Shown one piece after another: positions 1 to 9,627 of a stretch of DNA of 64,000 nt. The stretch spans positions 1 through 64,000 of the forward strand of contig JACKOH010000002.1 of NCBI GenBank assembly GCA_024234395.1, in the 5' to 3' direction. Source of the stretch: Pseudomonadales bacterium (lineage in GTDB: Bacteria > Pseudomonadota > Gammaproteobacteria > Pseudomonadales > Pseudohongiellaceae). Position 1 is the first letter of the stretch; every line of letters starts with the position of its first letter. A program made the position numbers and the translations under genes. The notes beneath the pieces were generated by a model. The model saw only the letters and a program-made list of their open reading frames with translations. It made no database searches and was not told the DNA's origin.

Positions 1-340
1 GGCTTGCTTCCACGCTCTGCATGATGTGCAGCCGCGACAATCCCACTTCATTGGGTCCCGGGCCCATTCGGCCACGTACCTTGGTGGCCAGCACCACATC
101 GTGGCGCCGACCCTTGAGCGCCTTGCCGGTCATCACTTCAGATTCACCGGCAGAATAGACATTGGCGGTGTCGATGAAGTTGATACCCTGGTCGAGCGAG
201 CGCGCCACCATGGTGTCGGCCTCTTTCTGATCCAGTCCGCCGATGGTCTCCCACATCTGGCCACGTCCCCCGAAGGTCATGGTACCAAGGCAAAGCTCGG
301 AAACAAAAACGCCGGTATCGGCCAGGGCTCGGTATTTCAT
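1..340 (-). CDS. Aldo/keto reductase, N-terminal part (cut by window edge)
   Basis: Reading the minus strand from the ATG at 340 gives about 113 residues that begin MKYRALADTGVFVSELCLGT and continue to the window edge without a stop. This is the N-terminus of an aldo/keto reductase, an NAD(P)H-dependent (beta/alpha)8-barrel oxidoreductase of the cytoplasm. The family's catalytic Asp and Tyr are visible in FIDTANVYSAGESE and the catalytic Lys in LATKVRG. The start is preceded by an AGGAG ribosome site about 6 bases upstream. It diverges from the MscS-type channel gene on the other strand. The substrate cannot be inferred, and the C-terminal half lies outside the window. Confidence 0.9.
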   Translation of the reverse strand, partial: MKYRALADTGVFVSELCLGTMTFGGRGQMWETIGGLDQKEADTMVARSLDQGINFIDTANVYSAGESEVMTGKALKGRRHDVVLATKVRGRMGPGPNEVGLSRLHIMQSVEAS

Positions 341-572
341 TGGCTACTCCTAAGTTGGCAGTACTTTTTATTCGGTGCGGCCACTATAACGCCCGCCGGG
401 GTGACAATGAAAGGTACCAATGAATGGTGCCAATGAAAGCTGGCGGTCACTGCCGCCACCTGACAGCACCCGACTTGCCATGCGCGACGCAGGCCAATAC
501 TATCCCCTGTTCACTGCCAGCAACTGACCCAGTGCCAGCATCAACCGTAACCAATCGGGAGCCTCAGTCACG

Positions 573-2429
573 ATGAGAAAACTGTCCGTCCTTTTCCCCG
601 CGGTCCTGCTCTGGACCCTGTTTGCCAGCTTCGCTCAGGGGCAACAGGACACCACACCGGCAGCACCGGAAGACAGCAGCCAGCGGGAACGACTGGAAGC
701 CCGGCTCGCCGATATCGAGCGCCAGCAGAATCTGTTGGAAGCCATAGCGGCACGCACACCCAGCGACAGTTCGGCGGTCAACAATGCACAGCGCAATCGT
801 CTTAACCAGGAACGGATCGACCTGATGAGCCAGCAGCTGGCCTTTGCCAGGGCCGTGGCCGGAGTCAGGGAACAGGCTGACCTGTTCGAGGAATATGCCG
901 ATCAGGCCCGGGCCTACCTCGACGACAATCTGCGCATCGCCACCGGCGCCTGGGGTCAGCTCGACCAGAATGCAGTGTATCCGGATGCCAGTCTCTCGGC
1001 TGCCGAGCAGACCACTGCGAACCGGCGCTTCTTCGACAACCTGCGCACCGTGGACCGGATGATCACCCAGGCTTCCGACAGCCTGGAGGCCATGGTCACG
1101 CTGGATTACAACACCGATGCCGCCCGCAGCACCTACCTGGACAGCCTGCAGCAGCGGGCGGTCAGCCTGTCCATTTATCTCACCCTGGCCCAGCAGCAGG
1201 TGGTGGACAAGCGGGCCGTCTCCGGCACCCTGCCGGACGATTCAGACATGGCTGCCCAGGTGAATCTGGCAGTCGCGCGGGTCAATGCCATCGCCGACTC
1301 GCTGCGTAACGCCGTGAATGAACTGGATGCACTGGACGTGGATACCGGGGACTTTCGCGAGCAATTGGTGGTCACCACCGGGGCGATCACCTCGGATGCC
1401 TTCGACACGCGTATTCTCCGCGACCTGGTAGCCGGCTGGAGTGAACAGGCCATCGAATACGCGATCAACGAGGGTCCCGACCTGGTGATCAGCGTTATCG
1501 TGTTCCTGATCGTCCTGATCATCGCCTTCAAGCTGTCACGGGTGGCGAGAAGAATGATGGACCGGGGCCTGAAGCGCTCGAAGCTGAGGCTGTCGGAACT
1601 GCTCCGGAGAATGATCGTGTCCACCGCCGGCAACCTGGTGCTGGTACTGGGCATCCTGTTTGCCCTGGCCCAGATCGGCATCTCTCTCGGCCCCCTGCTC
1701 GCCGGCTTGGGTATCGCCGGTTTCATCATCGGTTTCGCCCTGCAGGATTCACTATCCAATTTCGCGTCGGGAATGATGATCCTGTTCTATCGTCCCTACG
1801 ACGTGGGCGACGTGGTGGAGCTTAACGGGATGGCGGGCAAGGTCGAACTGATGAGCCTGGTGAACACCACTATTCACACCTTCGATAACCAGCGCATCAT
1901 CATGCCCAACTCCATGATCTGGGGCGGCATTATCAAGAATGTGACAGCACAGAAAATCCGCCGCGTGGATATGGTGTTCGGTATCGCCTACTCGGACGAC
2001 ATCGAGAAAGCCGAAGCCATTCTCAAGGACATCGTAACCGGTCACGAGCTGGTACTGGGCGACCCGGAGCCGGTCATCAGGCTGCATGAGCTGGCCGACT
2101 CTTCGGTCAACTTTATTGTGCGGCCCTGGACCCAGACCGAAAATTACTGGCTTGTCTACTGGGACATTACCCGTGGCGTGAAGCTGCGCTTCGACCGGGA
2201 AGGAATTTCCATCCCGTTTCCCCAGCGCGACGTACACCTGATACAGCCCCCCGATCAGCCTCCGGCCCTGCTTGCGGTGCAGTCGGAAACCGCCACCGCA
2301 GAAGATCGGCCGGCGCCTAAAAAATCCCGCAACAAAGGCAAGGGCAAGGCCCGGACCCGGCAGCCGGCACAAACCGAAACCGTGGAATACCCGGAAACCG
2401 ACGACACGCCAGGCACAGATCCGAGGTGA
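573..2429 (+). CDS. MscS-family mechanosensitive channel with long periplasmic N-terminal region
   Basis: A 618-residue protein of the small-conductance mechanosensitive channel family, which opens under membrane tension to release solutes in hypo-osmotic shock. A signal peptide (MRKLSVLFPAVLLWTLF) is followed by about 280 mostly helical, Gln/Arg-rich residues, likely periplasmic. Membrane segments lie near residues 302-322 and 350-395. The pore-lining helix and hinge read GLGIAGFIIGFALQDSLSNFASGMMIL, shortened here to its core GFALQDSLSNFASG, which is diagnostic of MscS. The beta domain follows with RPYDVGDVVELNG and MPNSMIWGGIIKN. The last 60 residues are a basic, low-complexity tail. The start has GGGAG upstream. 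Size and the periplasmic region put it with the larger MscS-like channels, not with the 286-residue E. coli MscS. Confidence 0.92.
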   Translation: MRKLSVLFPAVLLWTLFASFAQGQQDTTPAAPEDSSQRERLEARLADIERQQNLLEAIAARTPSDSSAVNNAQRNRLNQERIDLMSQQLAFARAVAGVREQADLFEEYADQARAYLDDNLRIATGAWGQLDQNAVYPDASLSAAEQTTANRRFFDNLRTVDRMITQASDSLEAMVTLDYNTDAARSTYLDSLQQRAVSLSIYLTLAQQQVVDKRAVSGTLPDDSDMAAQVNLAVARVNAIADSLRNAVNELDALDVDTGDFREQLVVTTGAITSDAFDTRILRDLVAGWSEQAIEYAINEGPDLVISVIVFLIVLIIAFKLSRVARRMMDRGLKRSKLRLSELLRRMIVSTAGNLVLVLGILFALAQIGISLGPLLAGLGIAGFIIGFALQDSLSNFASGMMILFYRPYDVGDVVELNGMAGKVELMSLVNTTIHTFDNQRIIMPNSMIWGGIIKNVTAQKIRRVDMVFGIAYSDDIEKAEAILKDIVTGHELVLGDPEPVIRLHELADSSVNFIVRPWTQTENYWLVYWDITRGVKLRFDREGISIPFPQRDVHLIQPPDQPPALLAVQSETATAEDRPAPKKSRNKGKGKARTRQPAQTETVEYPETDDTPGTDPR

Positions 2430-2451
2430 AGGCCCGGCAGAAATGCCGTAT

Positions 2452-2476
2452 CATGCCGCCGTCACCAGGCGGCATG
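2452..2476 (+). terminator. Strong hairpin after the MscS-type gene (weak terminator candidate)
   Basis: A perfect 9-bp stem, CATGCCGCC / GGCGGCATG with a 7-base loop, begins 22 bases after the stop codon of the channel gene and ends about 100 bases before lptD. Only two T residues follow, so it may be a Rho-independent terminator of low efficiency, or a processing or attenuation structure. Confidence 0.45.
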
Positions 2477-2576
2477 TTGCTCCGGCACCCCTTATCTGAC
2501 CAGCGCTTCGACCCGGCATTGAGCCCGAACCGTCCGTGACCCGGCCCACTCCTGAAACCAGTCTGAATTCCAACAG

Positions 2577-5300
2577 ATGTCAGTCAAGCAACAGCGTCTC
2601 CGTGCCAGTCTTTCCCTTCTAGTCTCGACAGGCGCACTGGCCCTGCCCCCGGGCCAGGCCACCTTCGCTCAGACCACCAGTCTGTTCGATTGTCAGCCCG
2701 ACGGCGCCGGCGGCTGGCTGTGTGAGACCAGCGCCGCCGAGCCTGCCGTATCGACCGGCGGCGACGGCCGCTACCGGAGCCGTGACAGAGGGATTGTCGG
2801 CCCGGCAACAGGTACCGGCGCACAACCTGCCCGCTCAACCAGTGTCGCACCACCCGGCACTGTGTCCCAGTCCGGACAGAGATCTCCTGAGCGCGTCGTA
2901 CCAGCGGCGAACCGCGGGAACGAACTGGATTGGGTACCACGCGAGCAGTTGACGGCCGCGGAGCTGGCGCGGGTGCCGGACAACTGTTGTGGCGCTTTTA
3001 TCGAACCGCCAAGACCGGCCGCGGACAACGGCCAGGACCCGGCCACGGCGCCACTGGTTTTTCAGACCGAAACCGGCTTCACCCGGCTGCCGGACAATTC
3101 CCTCAATCTCACCGGCCCGGTACGAATCCAACAGGGCAGCCGTACCGTCAACAATGACCAGACCACCTCGGTGGACGGAACCTCGCGCTCGGTATTGATG
3201 GATGGCAACGTGGAATTTCGCGAGCCCGGAGTGCTGATGCGGGGCAGTTCCGCCTACATCGACAGCGAGGCATCCAGCAGTCGCCTGCAGAACGCCATTT
3301 ACGTGCTGCATGACTATGGCGCTCACGGCGCTGCGGAAAGCATCGTCTATTCCTCGGAAAGCAATCAGCTCACCATCGTCAACGGTGAGTTCAGCCGCTG
3401 CGAACCGGAGACTGATTTCTGGCGTCTCAGTGCCGCCAGTATCGTGATCGATCAACAGGCGGGACGCGGCTATGCGAAAGGCACCAGCCTGCGGGTTCTC
3501 GATGTGCCGGTGTTTTATTTTCCGTTCACCCTGACCTTCCCGCTCAGCGACCAGCGGGTATCGGGATTCCTGGCTCCCAGTGTCGGCTCCACCCGGGACG
3601 GCGGCACCGATCTGCAGGTACCTTACTACTTCAATCTGGCGCCCAACTACGACGCCACCCTGGCCCCCCGACTGGTCTCCGACCGGGGCGTGCTGCTCAA
3701 TGGCGAGGCCCGCTATCTGGCCAGCTGGTCGATGAACACGCTCAATGTCTCGCACCTGGCATCCGACCAGAAATACCGGGAGCCGGCCGGCACGACCCCG
3801 GCCCTCGATAGACCGCCCCAGGAAGACCGCTGGTTCCTCGGCTTTGAACATCGCGGAGCCATCGGTGAATCATGGACCACCTATATCGATTACAACGCGG
3901 TCAGCGATTATGCCTATTTCGAAGACTTCGGCAGCAGCGGGCTAAATGTTTCCAGCCGCACCAACCTGAATCGCCAGGGCCGTCTTCGCTATAATGGCGA
4001 GCTGTTCCAGGCCGGGCTCAATGTGCAGCGCACCCAGGTTCTGGATCCGTTCCTGGACCCGCGCTTCGCCCAGGCCGACCTGACCAGGCCCTTCGATCGG
4101 CTGCCACAGCTGCAGTTCACTACCGATCTGCCAATTCCCGGTGGGTTACGCTTCGGCCTCGACGCGCAATACAGCAACTTCGACCGCAACCTCAGCGAGG
4201 CACTGCTCAGTCCAGAACAGGTGCAGGCCGGGGCCCTGGTCACCGGCAGCCGGGTCAACCTGGAGCCGGAGCTGCGCTGGGCCGTGGAAAAACCGGGCTG
4301 GTTTTTCCGGCCGGCACTCAAATACCGGCACATCGGCTACAGCCTGCAGGAGCAGGGAATTTACACCGATGACCAGCCATCGGTGGGTGTCGCAACGCTC
4401 AGCCTGGACAGCGGGATGATCTTCGAGCGACCGCTGAACCTGGGCCGCGGATATACCCAGACGCTGGAGCCGAGGCTTTATTACCTGAACAGCGACTACG
4501 AAGATCAGAGCACCCTGCCACTGTTCGACACCACCGAATTCAGCTTCAGCTTCAACCAGCTGTTCCGCGACGACCGCTTCGCCGGTGGCGACCGGGTTTC
4601 CAATGCCGATCAGCTGACCGCGGCCGTCACCAGCCGGATTCTGGACCCCTCGGGTCGGGAGCGGGCCCGCCTCAGCCTGGGTCAGGTCAGTTACTTCGAG
4701 GATCGCCTGGTGACGCTCGACAATCCCCTGCAATCCTGGGTTCCGCTCTATTCCACTACCAGCTCCAGTTCCGCCCTGGTGAGCGAGTTCCGCTACGCGT
4801 TCAACGAGTCGTGGCGGTTGCAGACCGATTTGCAATGGGACCAGGACCGGAACGAGGTGATCGAGGGAGCTCTGCAGTTCAATTTCCAGTCTTCCACAGA
4901 CCTGATATTGAATGTGGCCTACCGCTACCGGAGCATCATCACCCTGCCCGATTTCCTGCTCAGCCCCACTATCGACCCTCGAATCAAGCAGACTGACGTG
5001 GCGGCTGCATTGCCGTTGAACAATAACTGGCGTCTTCTCGGTCGTTGGAACTATGACCATGCCAATGCACGGAACCTGGAGACCTTTGCCGGTGTCGAAT
5101 ACAGCAATTGCTGCACGACCATCCGGGTCGTGGCGCGCGAGTGGGTCAGGCCTTATCAGCTGTTCCTGCCCAATATCGAACCCGACCGGGGGATCTTCTT
5201 TCAGCTCACCCTCCATGGTCTGGGCAATATTGCCGGCGGAGGACTGAGCAACCTGTTAAGTGATAGTATTGAAGGCTTCCGAGATTCGAATCAGCCCTGA
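2577..5300 (+). CDS. lptD: LPS-assembly outer membrane protein LptD
   Basis: A 907-residue LptD, the beta-barrel that, with the lipoprotein LptE, inserts lipopolysaccharide into the outer leaflet of the outer membrane. A signal peptide ends near ATFAQ. An N-terminal OstA-like jellyroll follows (about residues 160-330, with VLMDGNVEFREPGVLMRG and FSRCEPETDFW), then the C-terminal LPS-assembly barrel. The paired cysteines near the C-terminus (EYSNCCTTIRVVAREW) and cysteines in the N-terminal part (LFDCQPDG, SRCEPE) fit the disulfides needed for LptD maturation. A Ser/Pro/Gly-rich spacer of about 100 residues lies between the signal peptide and the OstA domain. It is directly followed by surA, the chaperone for LptD, as in most gammaproteobacteria. 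Confidence 0.97.
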   Translation: MSVKQQRLRASLSLLVSTGALALPPGQATFAQTTSLFDCQPDGAGGWLCETSAAEPAVSTGGDGRYRSRDRGIVGPATGTGAQPARSTSVAPPGTVSQSGQRSPERVVPAANRGNELDWVPREQLTAAELARVPDNCCGAFIEPPRPAADNGQDPATAPLVFQTETGFTRLPDNSLNLTGPVRIQQGSRTVNNDQTTSVDGTSRSVLMDGNVEFREPGVLMRGSSAYIDSEASSSRLQNAIYVLHDYGAHGAAESIVYSSESNQLTIVNGEFSRCEPETDFWRLSAASIVIDQQAGRGYAKGTSLRVLDVPVFYFPFTLTFPLSDQRVSGFLAPSVGSTRDGGTDLQVPYYFNLAPNYDATLAPRLVSDRGVLLNGEARYLASWSMNTLNVSHLASDQKYREPAGTTPALDRPPQEDRWFLGFEHRGAIGESWTTYIDYNAVSDYAYFEDFGSSGLNVSSRTNLNRQGRLRYNGELFQAGLNVQRTQVLDPFLDPRFAQADLTRPFDRLPQLQFTTDLPIPGGLRFGLDAQYSNFDRNLSEALLSPEQVQAGALVTGSRVNLEPELRWAVEKPGWFFRPALKYRHIGYSLQEQGIYTDDQPSVGVATLSLDSGMIFERPLNLGRGYTQTLEPRLYYLNSDYEDQSTLPLFDTTEFSFSFNQLFRDDRFAGGDRVSNADQLTAAVTSRILDPSGRERARLSLGQVSYFEDRLVTLDNPLQSWVPLYSTTSSSSALVSEFRYAFNESWRLQTDLQWDQDRNEVIEGALQFNFQSSTDLILNVAYRYRSIITLPDFLLSPTIDPRIKQTDVAAALPLNNNWRLLGRWNYDHANARNLETFAGVEYSNCCTTIRVVAREWVRPYQLFLPNIEPDRGIFFQLTLHGLGNIAGGGLSNLLSDSIEGFRDSNQP

Positions 5301-5321
5301 TCGTCTTACCACGTGATCCTT

Positions 5322-6635
5322 ATGAACAGACAAACATTTCGGTCAATCGACTGGCAGCGCGCCGCGGCCCTGCTGCTCACCCTGTGCCTGGCGGCAGTAT
5401 CCCTGTCGGTGCAGGCCCAGCGCGTCAGCCTGGACAAGGTTATCGCCATCGTCGACGACGACGTCATCCTGCAGAGCGAACTGAATTCCCGGCTCGCCGA
5501 CATCGCGGCCCAGGCCCGGCAGACCAACCGGCCGCTGCCACCGATGGAGGATCTGCGGGAGGAAGTGCTGGATATCCTGGTACTGGAAAGCATCCAGCTG
5601 CAGATGGCCGAGCGCGCCAGCATCCGCTTCGATGACGACACCCTGAACCGGGTGATGGGCAACCTGGCCCAGCAGAACAACATGACCTTCGACCAGTATG
5701 TGTCGAATCTGCAGGCCGCCGGCGTCTACCGCCAGACCCGCGAACAGATCCGCCGCGAACTGACCCTGCAGGAATTGCAGCGCGGCATGGTCAACCGGCG
5801 GATCAATATCACCGATCAGGAAATCGAAAATTTCCTCAATTCCGAGATGGGGCGCACCACCATGGCACCGGATTACCTGGTGCAGGACCTGCTGATCGCC
5901 ATTCGGGAAGGCGATTCACGCCAGGTTATCGAAGACAAACTGCAGTTCGCCTCACACCTGGTTTCGATGGCGGAAAGCGGTGTGGATTTTCAGGATGTGA
6001 TGGCCGAGGCGCGCCTCAATCGTCAGTATCAGGCTAACAACACCAGCCTGGGCTGGCGCCGCCTGGAGCAGATCCCCAGCCTGTTCGCAGAATTGCTTCC
6101 GGATATGAAAGTGGGAGAGGTGGCCGGTCCGGTCCGGGCCGGCAACGGGTTCCATATCATCGAACTGGCCGACCTGCGCGGCGGCACCGACCGTATCGTC
6201 AACCAGACCCATATCCGGCACATCATGATTTCACCGAATGAGATCCGTACCGAAGATCAGGCCCGGGCCCAGGTCGAGCGACTGCGAGAAAGAATTCTGG
6301 CTGGCGAGGATTTCGAGACCCTGGCCCGCCAGAATTCCGACGACGCCTCCTCGGTGGTCGCCGGTGGTGACCTTGACTGGGTCAACGAAGGCGGCATGCC
6401 TCCGGAAATGGAAATGACGGTTAACCAGTTGGAAATCGGTGAAATAAGCGAACCGTTCCGCACCGGCACCGGCTGGCATATCGCCGAAGTTCTGGGACGG
6501 CGGGAGCAGGACCTGAGCCGGCAGTTCAGCCGGGCCCAGGCCGAAAATGCCCTGCGCAACCGCAAATACGACCTGGAACTGCAGAACTGGCTACTGGAAA
6601 TTCGCGAATCCGCCTTCGTGGAATTCAAGGAATAG
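5322..6635 (+). CDS. surA: Periplasmic chaperone / peptidyl-prolyl isomerase SurA
   Basis: SurA escorts outer-membrane proteins, including LptD, through the periplasm. The protein has a signal peptide (LLLTLCLAAVSLSVQAQ) and a SurA N-terminal chaperone domain (VSLDKVIAIVDDDVILQSEL). Two parvulin-type rotamase domains follow, around residues 170-275 (LGWRRLEQIPSLFAELL) and 285-385 (IRHIMISPNEIRTEDQARAQ, GGDLDWVNEGGMPPEME). The ATG at 5322 is chosen; a GTG three codons upstream (5313) is possible, and neither has a clear ribosome site. It follows lptD by 21 bases and precedes pdxA, the conserved lptD-surA-pdxA-rsmA order. Confidence 0.97.
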   Translation: MNRQTFRSIDWQRAAALLLTLCLAAVSLSVQAQRVSLDKVIAIVDDDVILQSELNSRLADIAAQARQTNRPLPPMEDLREEVLDILVLESIQLQMAERASIRFDDDTLNRVMGNLAQQNNMTFDQYVSNLQAAGVYRQTREQIRRELTLQELQRGMVNRRINITDQEIENFLNSEMGRTTMAPDYLVQDLLIAIREGDSRQVIEDKLQFASHLVSMAESGVDFQDVMAEARLNRQYQANNTSLGWRRLEQIPSLFAELLPDMKVGEVAGPVRAGNGFHIIELADLRGGTDRIVNQTHIRHIMISPNEIRTEDQARAQVERLRERILAGEDFETLARQNSDDASSVVAGGDLDWVNEGGMPPEMEMTVNQLEIGEISEPFRTGTGWHIAEVLGRREQDLSRQFSRAQAENALRNRKYDLELQNWLLEIRESAFVEFKE

Positions 6636-6707
6636 TCAGGCGCCTTCCTGACCGATTCCAGGCTTTCCTGTTCACACAGCCCGGTGCACCCGGGCGGGAA
6701 TACAGTC

Positions 6708-7718
6708 TTGATTCAACGTCTTGTCATCACCCCCGGCGAGCCCGCCGGCATCGGCCCGGATATCTGTATTCAGGTGGCACAGCAGCCGCCGGCCGATTGT
6801 GAACTGGTGGTGGTGGCGGATCCGGAACTGATGGAAGAGCGGGCCAGGCTACTGGGCCTGCCGCTGAAGTTGATTCCTTTCGACGCCGATGCACCGCGTC
6901 GGCCAGGCGAGCCTGGCAGGCTGAGCATTGTCCCGGTGGCCCTGCACGCTCCCTGTGTGCCAGGTACCACCGATACCGCGAATGCAGATTATGTCCTGGA
7001 GACTTTGCGACAGGCAGTGGCACTTTGCCAGGGTCACGACTGTGACGCTTACATTACCGGTCCGGTTCACAAAGGTATCATCAACGAGGCCGGAATCCCG
7101 TTTACCGGCCACACCGAATTTCTGGCCGAACTGTGCCGGCAACCACTGACCGTGATGATGCTGGCGACCGAAGGGCTGCGCGTCGCCCTGGTGACCACGC
7201 ACCTGCCCCTGCTGGAGGTTCCCAGGGCCATCACGCCGGAGCGCCTGACCGAAATCATCACCATCCTGGACCGGGATCTGCGCGCCAAGTTCGGCATCGA
7301 GCACCCTACCATCCTGGTCTGCGGTCTGAATCCCCATGCCGGCGAAGGCGGGCACCTGGGACGGGAGGAAATCGAGATCATCGAACCGGTCCTGGAATCC
7401 CTGCGCGAACAGGGTATAGCCCTGGTCGGTCCCCTGCCGGCCGACACGCTGTTCACCGACAAGTACCTCAAAGTCGCCGATGCGGTGTTGTCCATGTATC
7501 ACGACCAGGGCCTGCCGGTCCTGAAATTCAAGGGTTTTGGCCGGGCCAGCAACATCACCCTGGGCCTGCCCATCATTCGCACTTCGGTAGACCACGGCAC
7601 CGCCCTGGACCTGGCCGGCACCGGCAAGGCGGAGTGCGGCAGTCTTTACCATGCCATCGAAACGGCCCGGCAGATGGCTCAACATTTCAATCGGAGCCGG
7701 CAGTCGCTAAGCGCCTGA
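6708..7718 (+). CDS. pdxA: 4-hydroxythreonine-4-phosphate dehydrogenase PdxA
   Basis: PdxA oxidises 4-phosphohydroxy-L-threonine in the DXP-dependent pathway to pyridoxal 5'-phosphate. Family motifs are clear: LVITPGEPAGIGPDI at the N-terminus, ITGPVHKGIINEAGIPFTGH, LVTTHLPL, LNPHAGEGGHLGREE, and AVLSMYHDQGLPVLK with the metal-binding histidines, then TSVDHGTALDLAG. The best start is the TTG at 6708 (MIQRLVITPGEP), which has GGCGGGAA just upstream and gives the usual length near 336. An in-frame GTG at 6684 would add eight residues but has no ribosome site. It lies between surA and rsmA. Confidence 0.96.
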   Translation: MIQRLVITPGEPAGIGPDICIQVAQQPPADCELVVVADPELMEERARLLGLPLKLIPFDADAPRRPGEPGRLSIVPVALHAPCVPGTTDTANADYVLETLRQAVALCQGHDCDAYITGPVHKGIINEAGIPFTGHTEFLAELCRQPLTVMMLATEGLRVALVTTHLPLLEVPRAITPERLTEIITILDRDLRAKFGIEHPTILVCGLNPHAGEGGHLGREEIEIIEPVLESLREQGIALVGPLPADTLFTDKYLKVADAVLSMYHDQGLPVLKFKGFGRASNITLGLPIIRTSVDHGTALDLAGTGKAECGSLYHAIETARQMAQHFNRSRQSLSA

Positions 7719-7749
7719 CCTGGTGCCGAACGGAGCAGAAAGTTTGAAC

Positions 7750-8574
7750 ATGCGTGCCAGACCGGACACTTTCCACCACACTCCGCGGAAGCGGTTCGGA
7801 CAGAATTTTCTCCATGACCAGACGGTAATCCAGCGGATTATCGACAGCATCGATCCGCAGCCTGAAGACCATATCGTCGAAATCGGACCCGGCAAGGGAG
7901 CCCTGACCCGGCAGCTGGTAAAGAAATGTGGGAGACTGGATACCATCGAGCTGGATCGGGACCTGGCGGATTACCTGGCCAGGACCTTACAGCAGGAGAG
8001 CCGGTTTCATATTCATCAGGGCGATGCACTCAAATTCGATCTTGCCGAACTTACCGACCAGCCCCGCAGTCTGCGCGTGGTAGGCAACCTCCCCTATAAT
8101 ATTTCCACGCCGGTTATTTTTCACCTGCTGCAACAACAGTCCCTGATCCGGGATATGATTTTCATGCTGCAGCTGGAGGTGGTGAACCGGCTGGCCGCCA
8201 GCAAAGACGACAAAAATTATGGCCGGCTGGGGCTGATGGCCCAGTATTACTGCAATGTGGAACATCTGTTCAACGTCCCATCTGCCGCGTTTACACCTAA
8301 ACCAAAGGTAAGCTCGGCGATTGTGCGTCTGACCCCTCACCAGACTCCGCCGGTCACGGTACAGGACGTGAAATGCCTGCAGGAGGTGATTCGCACCGCC
8401 TTCACACTGCGCCGCAAAACGCTGAAAAACAGTCTCCGCAATCTGATTACCGAAGCGGAACTCCAGCAGCTGCCGCTGGATCTGTCGTTGCGCCCGGAAA
8501 ATCTGACGCTGAAAGATTTTGCCCTGATCGCCGATGCCATCAGTGCGCGACCCGAACAACCGACTGCCGACTGA
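7750..8574 (+). CDS. rsmA: 16S rRNA dimethyladenosine transferase RsmA (KsgA)
   Basis: RsmA dimethylates two adjacent adenosines in the 3'-terminal helix of 16S rRNA late in 30S assembly. The Rossmann-fold SAM site reads IVEIGPGKGALTRQL, the acidic ribose contact is TIELDRDLADYL, and the catalytic motif is VVGNLPYNISTPVIF. The N-terminus KRFGQNFLHD is typical. ATG 7750 is preferred (GGAG about 12 bases upstream, family length near 274) over an in-frame GTG at 7723. In most relatives apaG lies between rsmA and apaH. Here the 221 bases that follow rsmA hold no apaG-like reading frame. Confidence 0.97.
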   Translation: MRARPDTFHHTPRKRFGQNFLHDQTVIQRIIDSIDPQPEDHIVEIGPGKGALTRQLVKKCGRLDTIELDRDLADYLARTLQQESRFHIHQGDALKFDLAELTDQPRSLRVVGNLPYNISTPVIFHLLQQQSLIRDMIFMLQLEVVNRLAASKDDKNYGRLGLMAQYYCNVEHLFNVPSAAFTPKPKVSSAIVRLTPHQTPPVTVQDVKCLQEVIRTAFTLRRKTLKNSLRNLITEAELQQLPLDLSLRPENLTLKDFALIADAISARPEQPTAD

Positions 8575-8795
8575 AGCCCCGTCATCGTCGGCCCTCATCC
8601 CAGCCCTCACCTGGCAGCAGACAAAGCCTGCGGCACTGGCGCCGGCGATGCTATACTGGTGGTGATCAACCGGGCTGCAAGTGCCCTGCTCTGCCGGCGA
8701 ACTCAGCGGCGGTTCAGTCACCGGCGCACAGTCGGGTTAACACAATCCGGTTACTGCCTTGAAATCCGGCGACCGGATGCTGCACAGGAACATTG

Positions 8796-9611
8796 ATGAC
8801 CGTCTATGCCATCGGTGACATACAGGGCTGTTACAAGCCGCTGATGAAGCTGCTCAAGCAGGTGAATTTCCTGCCAGGGCACGACCAGCTCTGGTGTGTG
8901 GGCGACCTGATCAATCGGGGCCCGAAATCGCTGGATACGCTGCGCTTTCTGAGCGATATCGACGACTCGGTGGAAGTGGTGCTGGGCAATCACGACCTGC
9001 ACTTTCTGGCCATTTACCATGGCTGTATCGAAGCCCGTAACAAAGATACCCTGCAGAAACTGCTGGACGCACCGGACAGTTCGGTATTGAGCGAATGGCT
9101 GCGGCACAAGCCGCTGGCTCATTTCGACAGCCTGGATACCTCGTTCGGCATTCAGCACTACCTGATGGTACATGCCGGCGTGGCACCCCAGTGGACACTG
9201 CAGAAAACCCTGGATTATGCCGCCGAGGTGGAACTGGCGCTGCAGGGCGAGAAATTCCGCAAGTTCCTGAGGAAAATGTATGGCGACCAGCCCGACAGCT
9301 GGAGTGATGACCTGACCGGCATGAAGCGCCTGCGGGTAATCACCAACACCCTCACCCGGATCCGCTTCTGCACCGCCGAAGGCAGAATGGACTTCAATAT
9401 CAAGGAAGGGCTGGCTTTCGCCCCACCGGGATTCAGGCCGTGGTTCGATTTTGAACAACTCACCCCGAAGACCAACATCCTGTTCGGGCACTGGGCCGCC
9501 CTGGAAGGCTTCACCGGTCGGGAACAGGTTCATGCCCTGGATACCGGCTGCGTCTGGGGTCGCGAGCTGACCATGATGCGGCTGGAAGATCACAAACTGT
9601 TCAGCGTTTAG
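8796..9611 (+). CDS. apaH: Symmetrical bis(5'-nucleosyl)-tetraphosphatase ApaH
   Basis: ApaH hydrolyses diadenosine tetraphosphate to two ADP and removes Np4 caps from RNA. It is a calcineurin-like metallophosphoesterase. The metal-ligand blocks are present: YAIGDIQGCYKPL (GDIxG), VGDLINRGPKS (GDxxxRG), VLGNHDLHFLAI (GNHD), and later VHAGVAPQWTL and FGHWAALEG. ATG 8796 has AGGAA upstream; the TTG one codon before it is less likely. Length (271) matches the family. It stands downstream of rsmA with apaG missing and 16 bases upstream of cca. Confidence 0.97.
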   Translation: MTVYAIGDIQGCYKPLMKLLKQVNFLPGHDQLWCVGDLINRGPKSLDTLRFLSDIDDSVEVVLGNHDLHFLAIYHGCIEARNKDTLQKLLDAPDSSVLSEWLRHKPLAHFDSLDTSFGIQHYLMVHAGVAPQWTLQKTLDYAAEVELALQGEKFRKFLRKMYGDQPDSWSDDLTGMKRLRVITNTLTRIRFCTAEGRMDFNIKEGLAFAPPGFRPWFDFEQLTPKTNILFGHWAALEGFTGREQVHALDTGCVWGRELTMMRLEDHKLFSV

Positions 9612-9627
9612 GCACACAGGCATAAGC

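Noticed and set aside
2430..2576. SigmaE promoter upstream of lptD
   Set aside because: A TCTGA is present near 2494, but no matching GAACTT-like -35 lies about 16 bases upstream.
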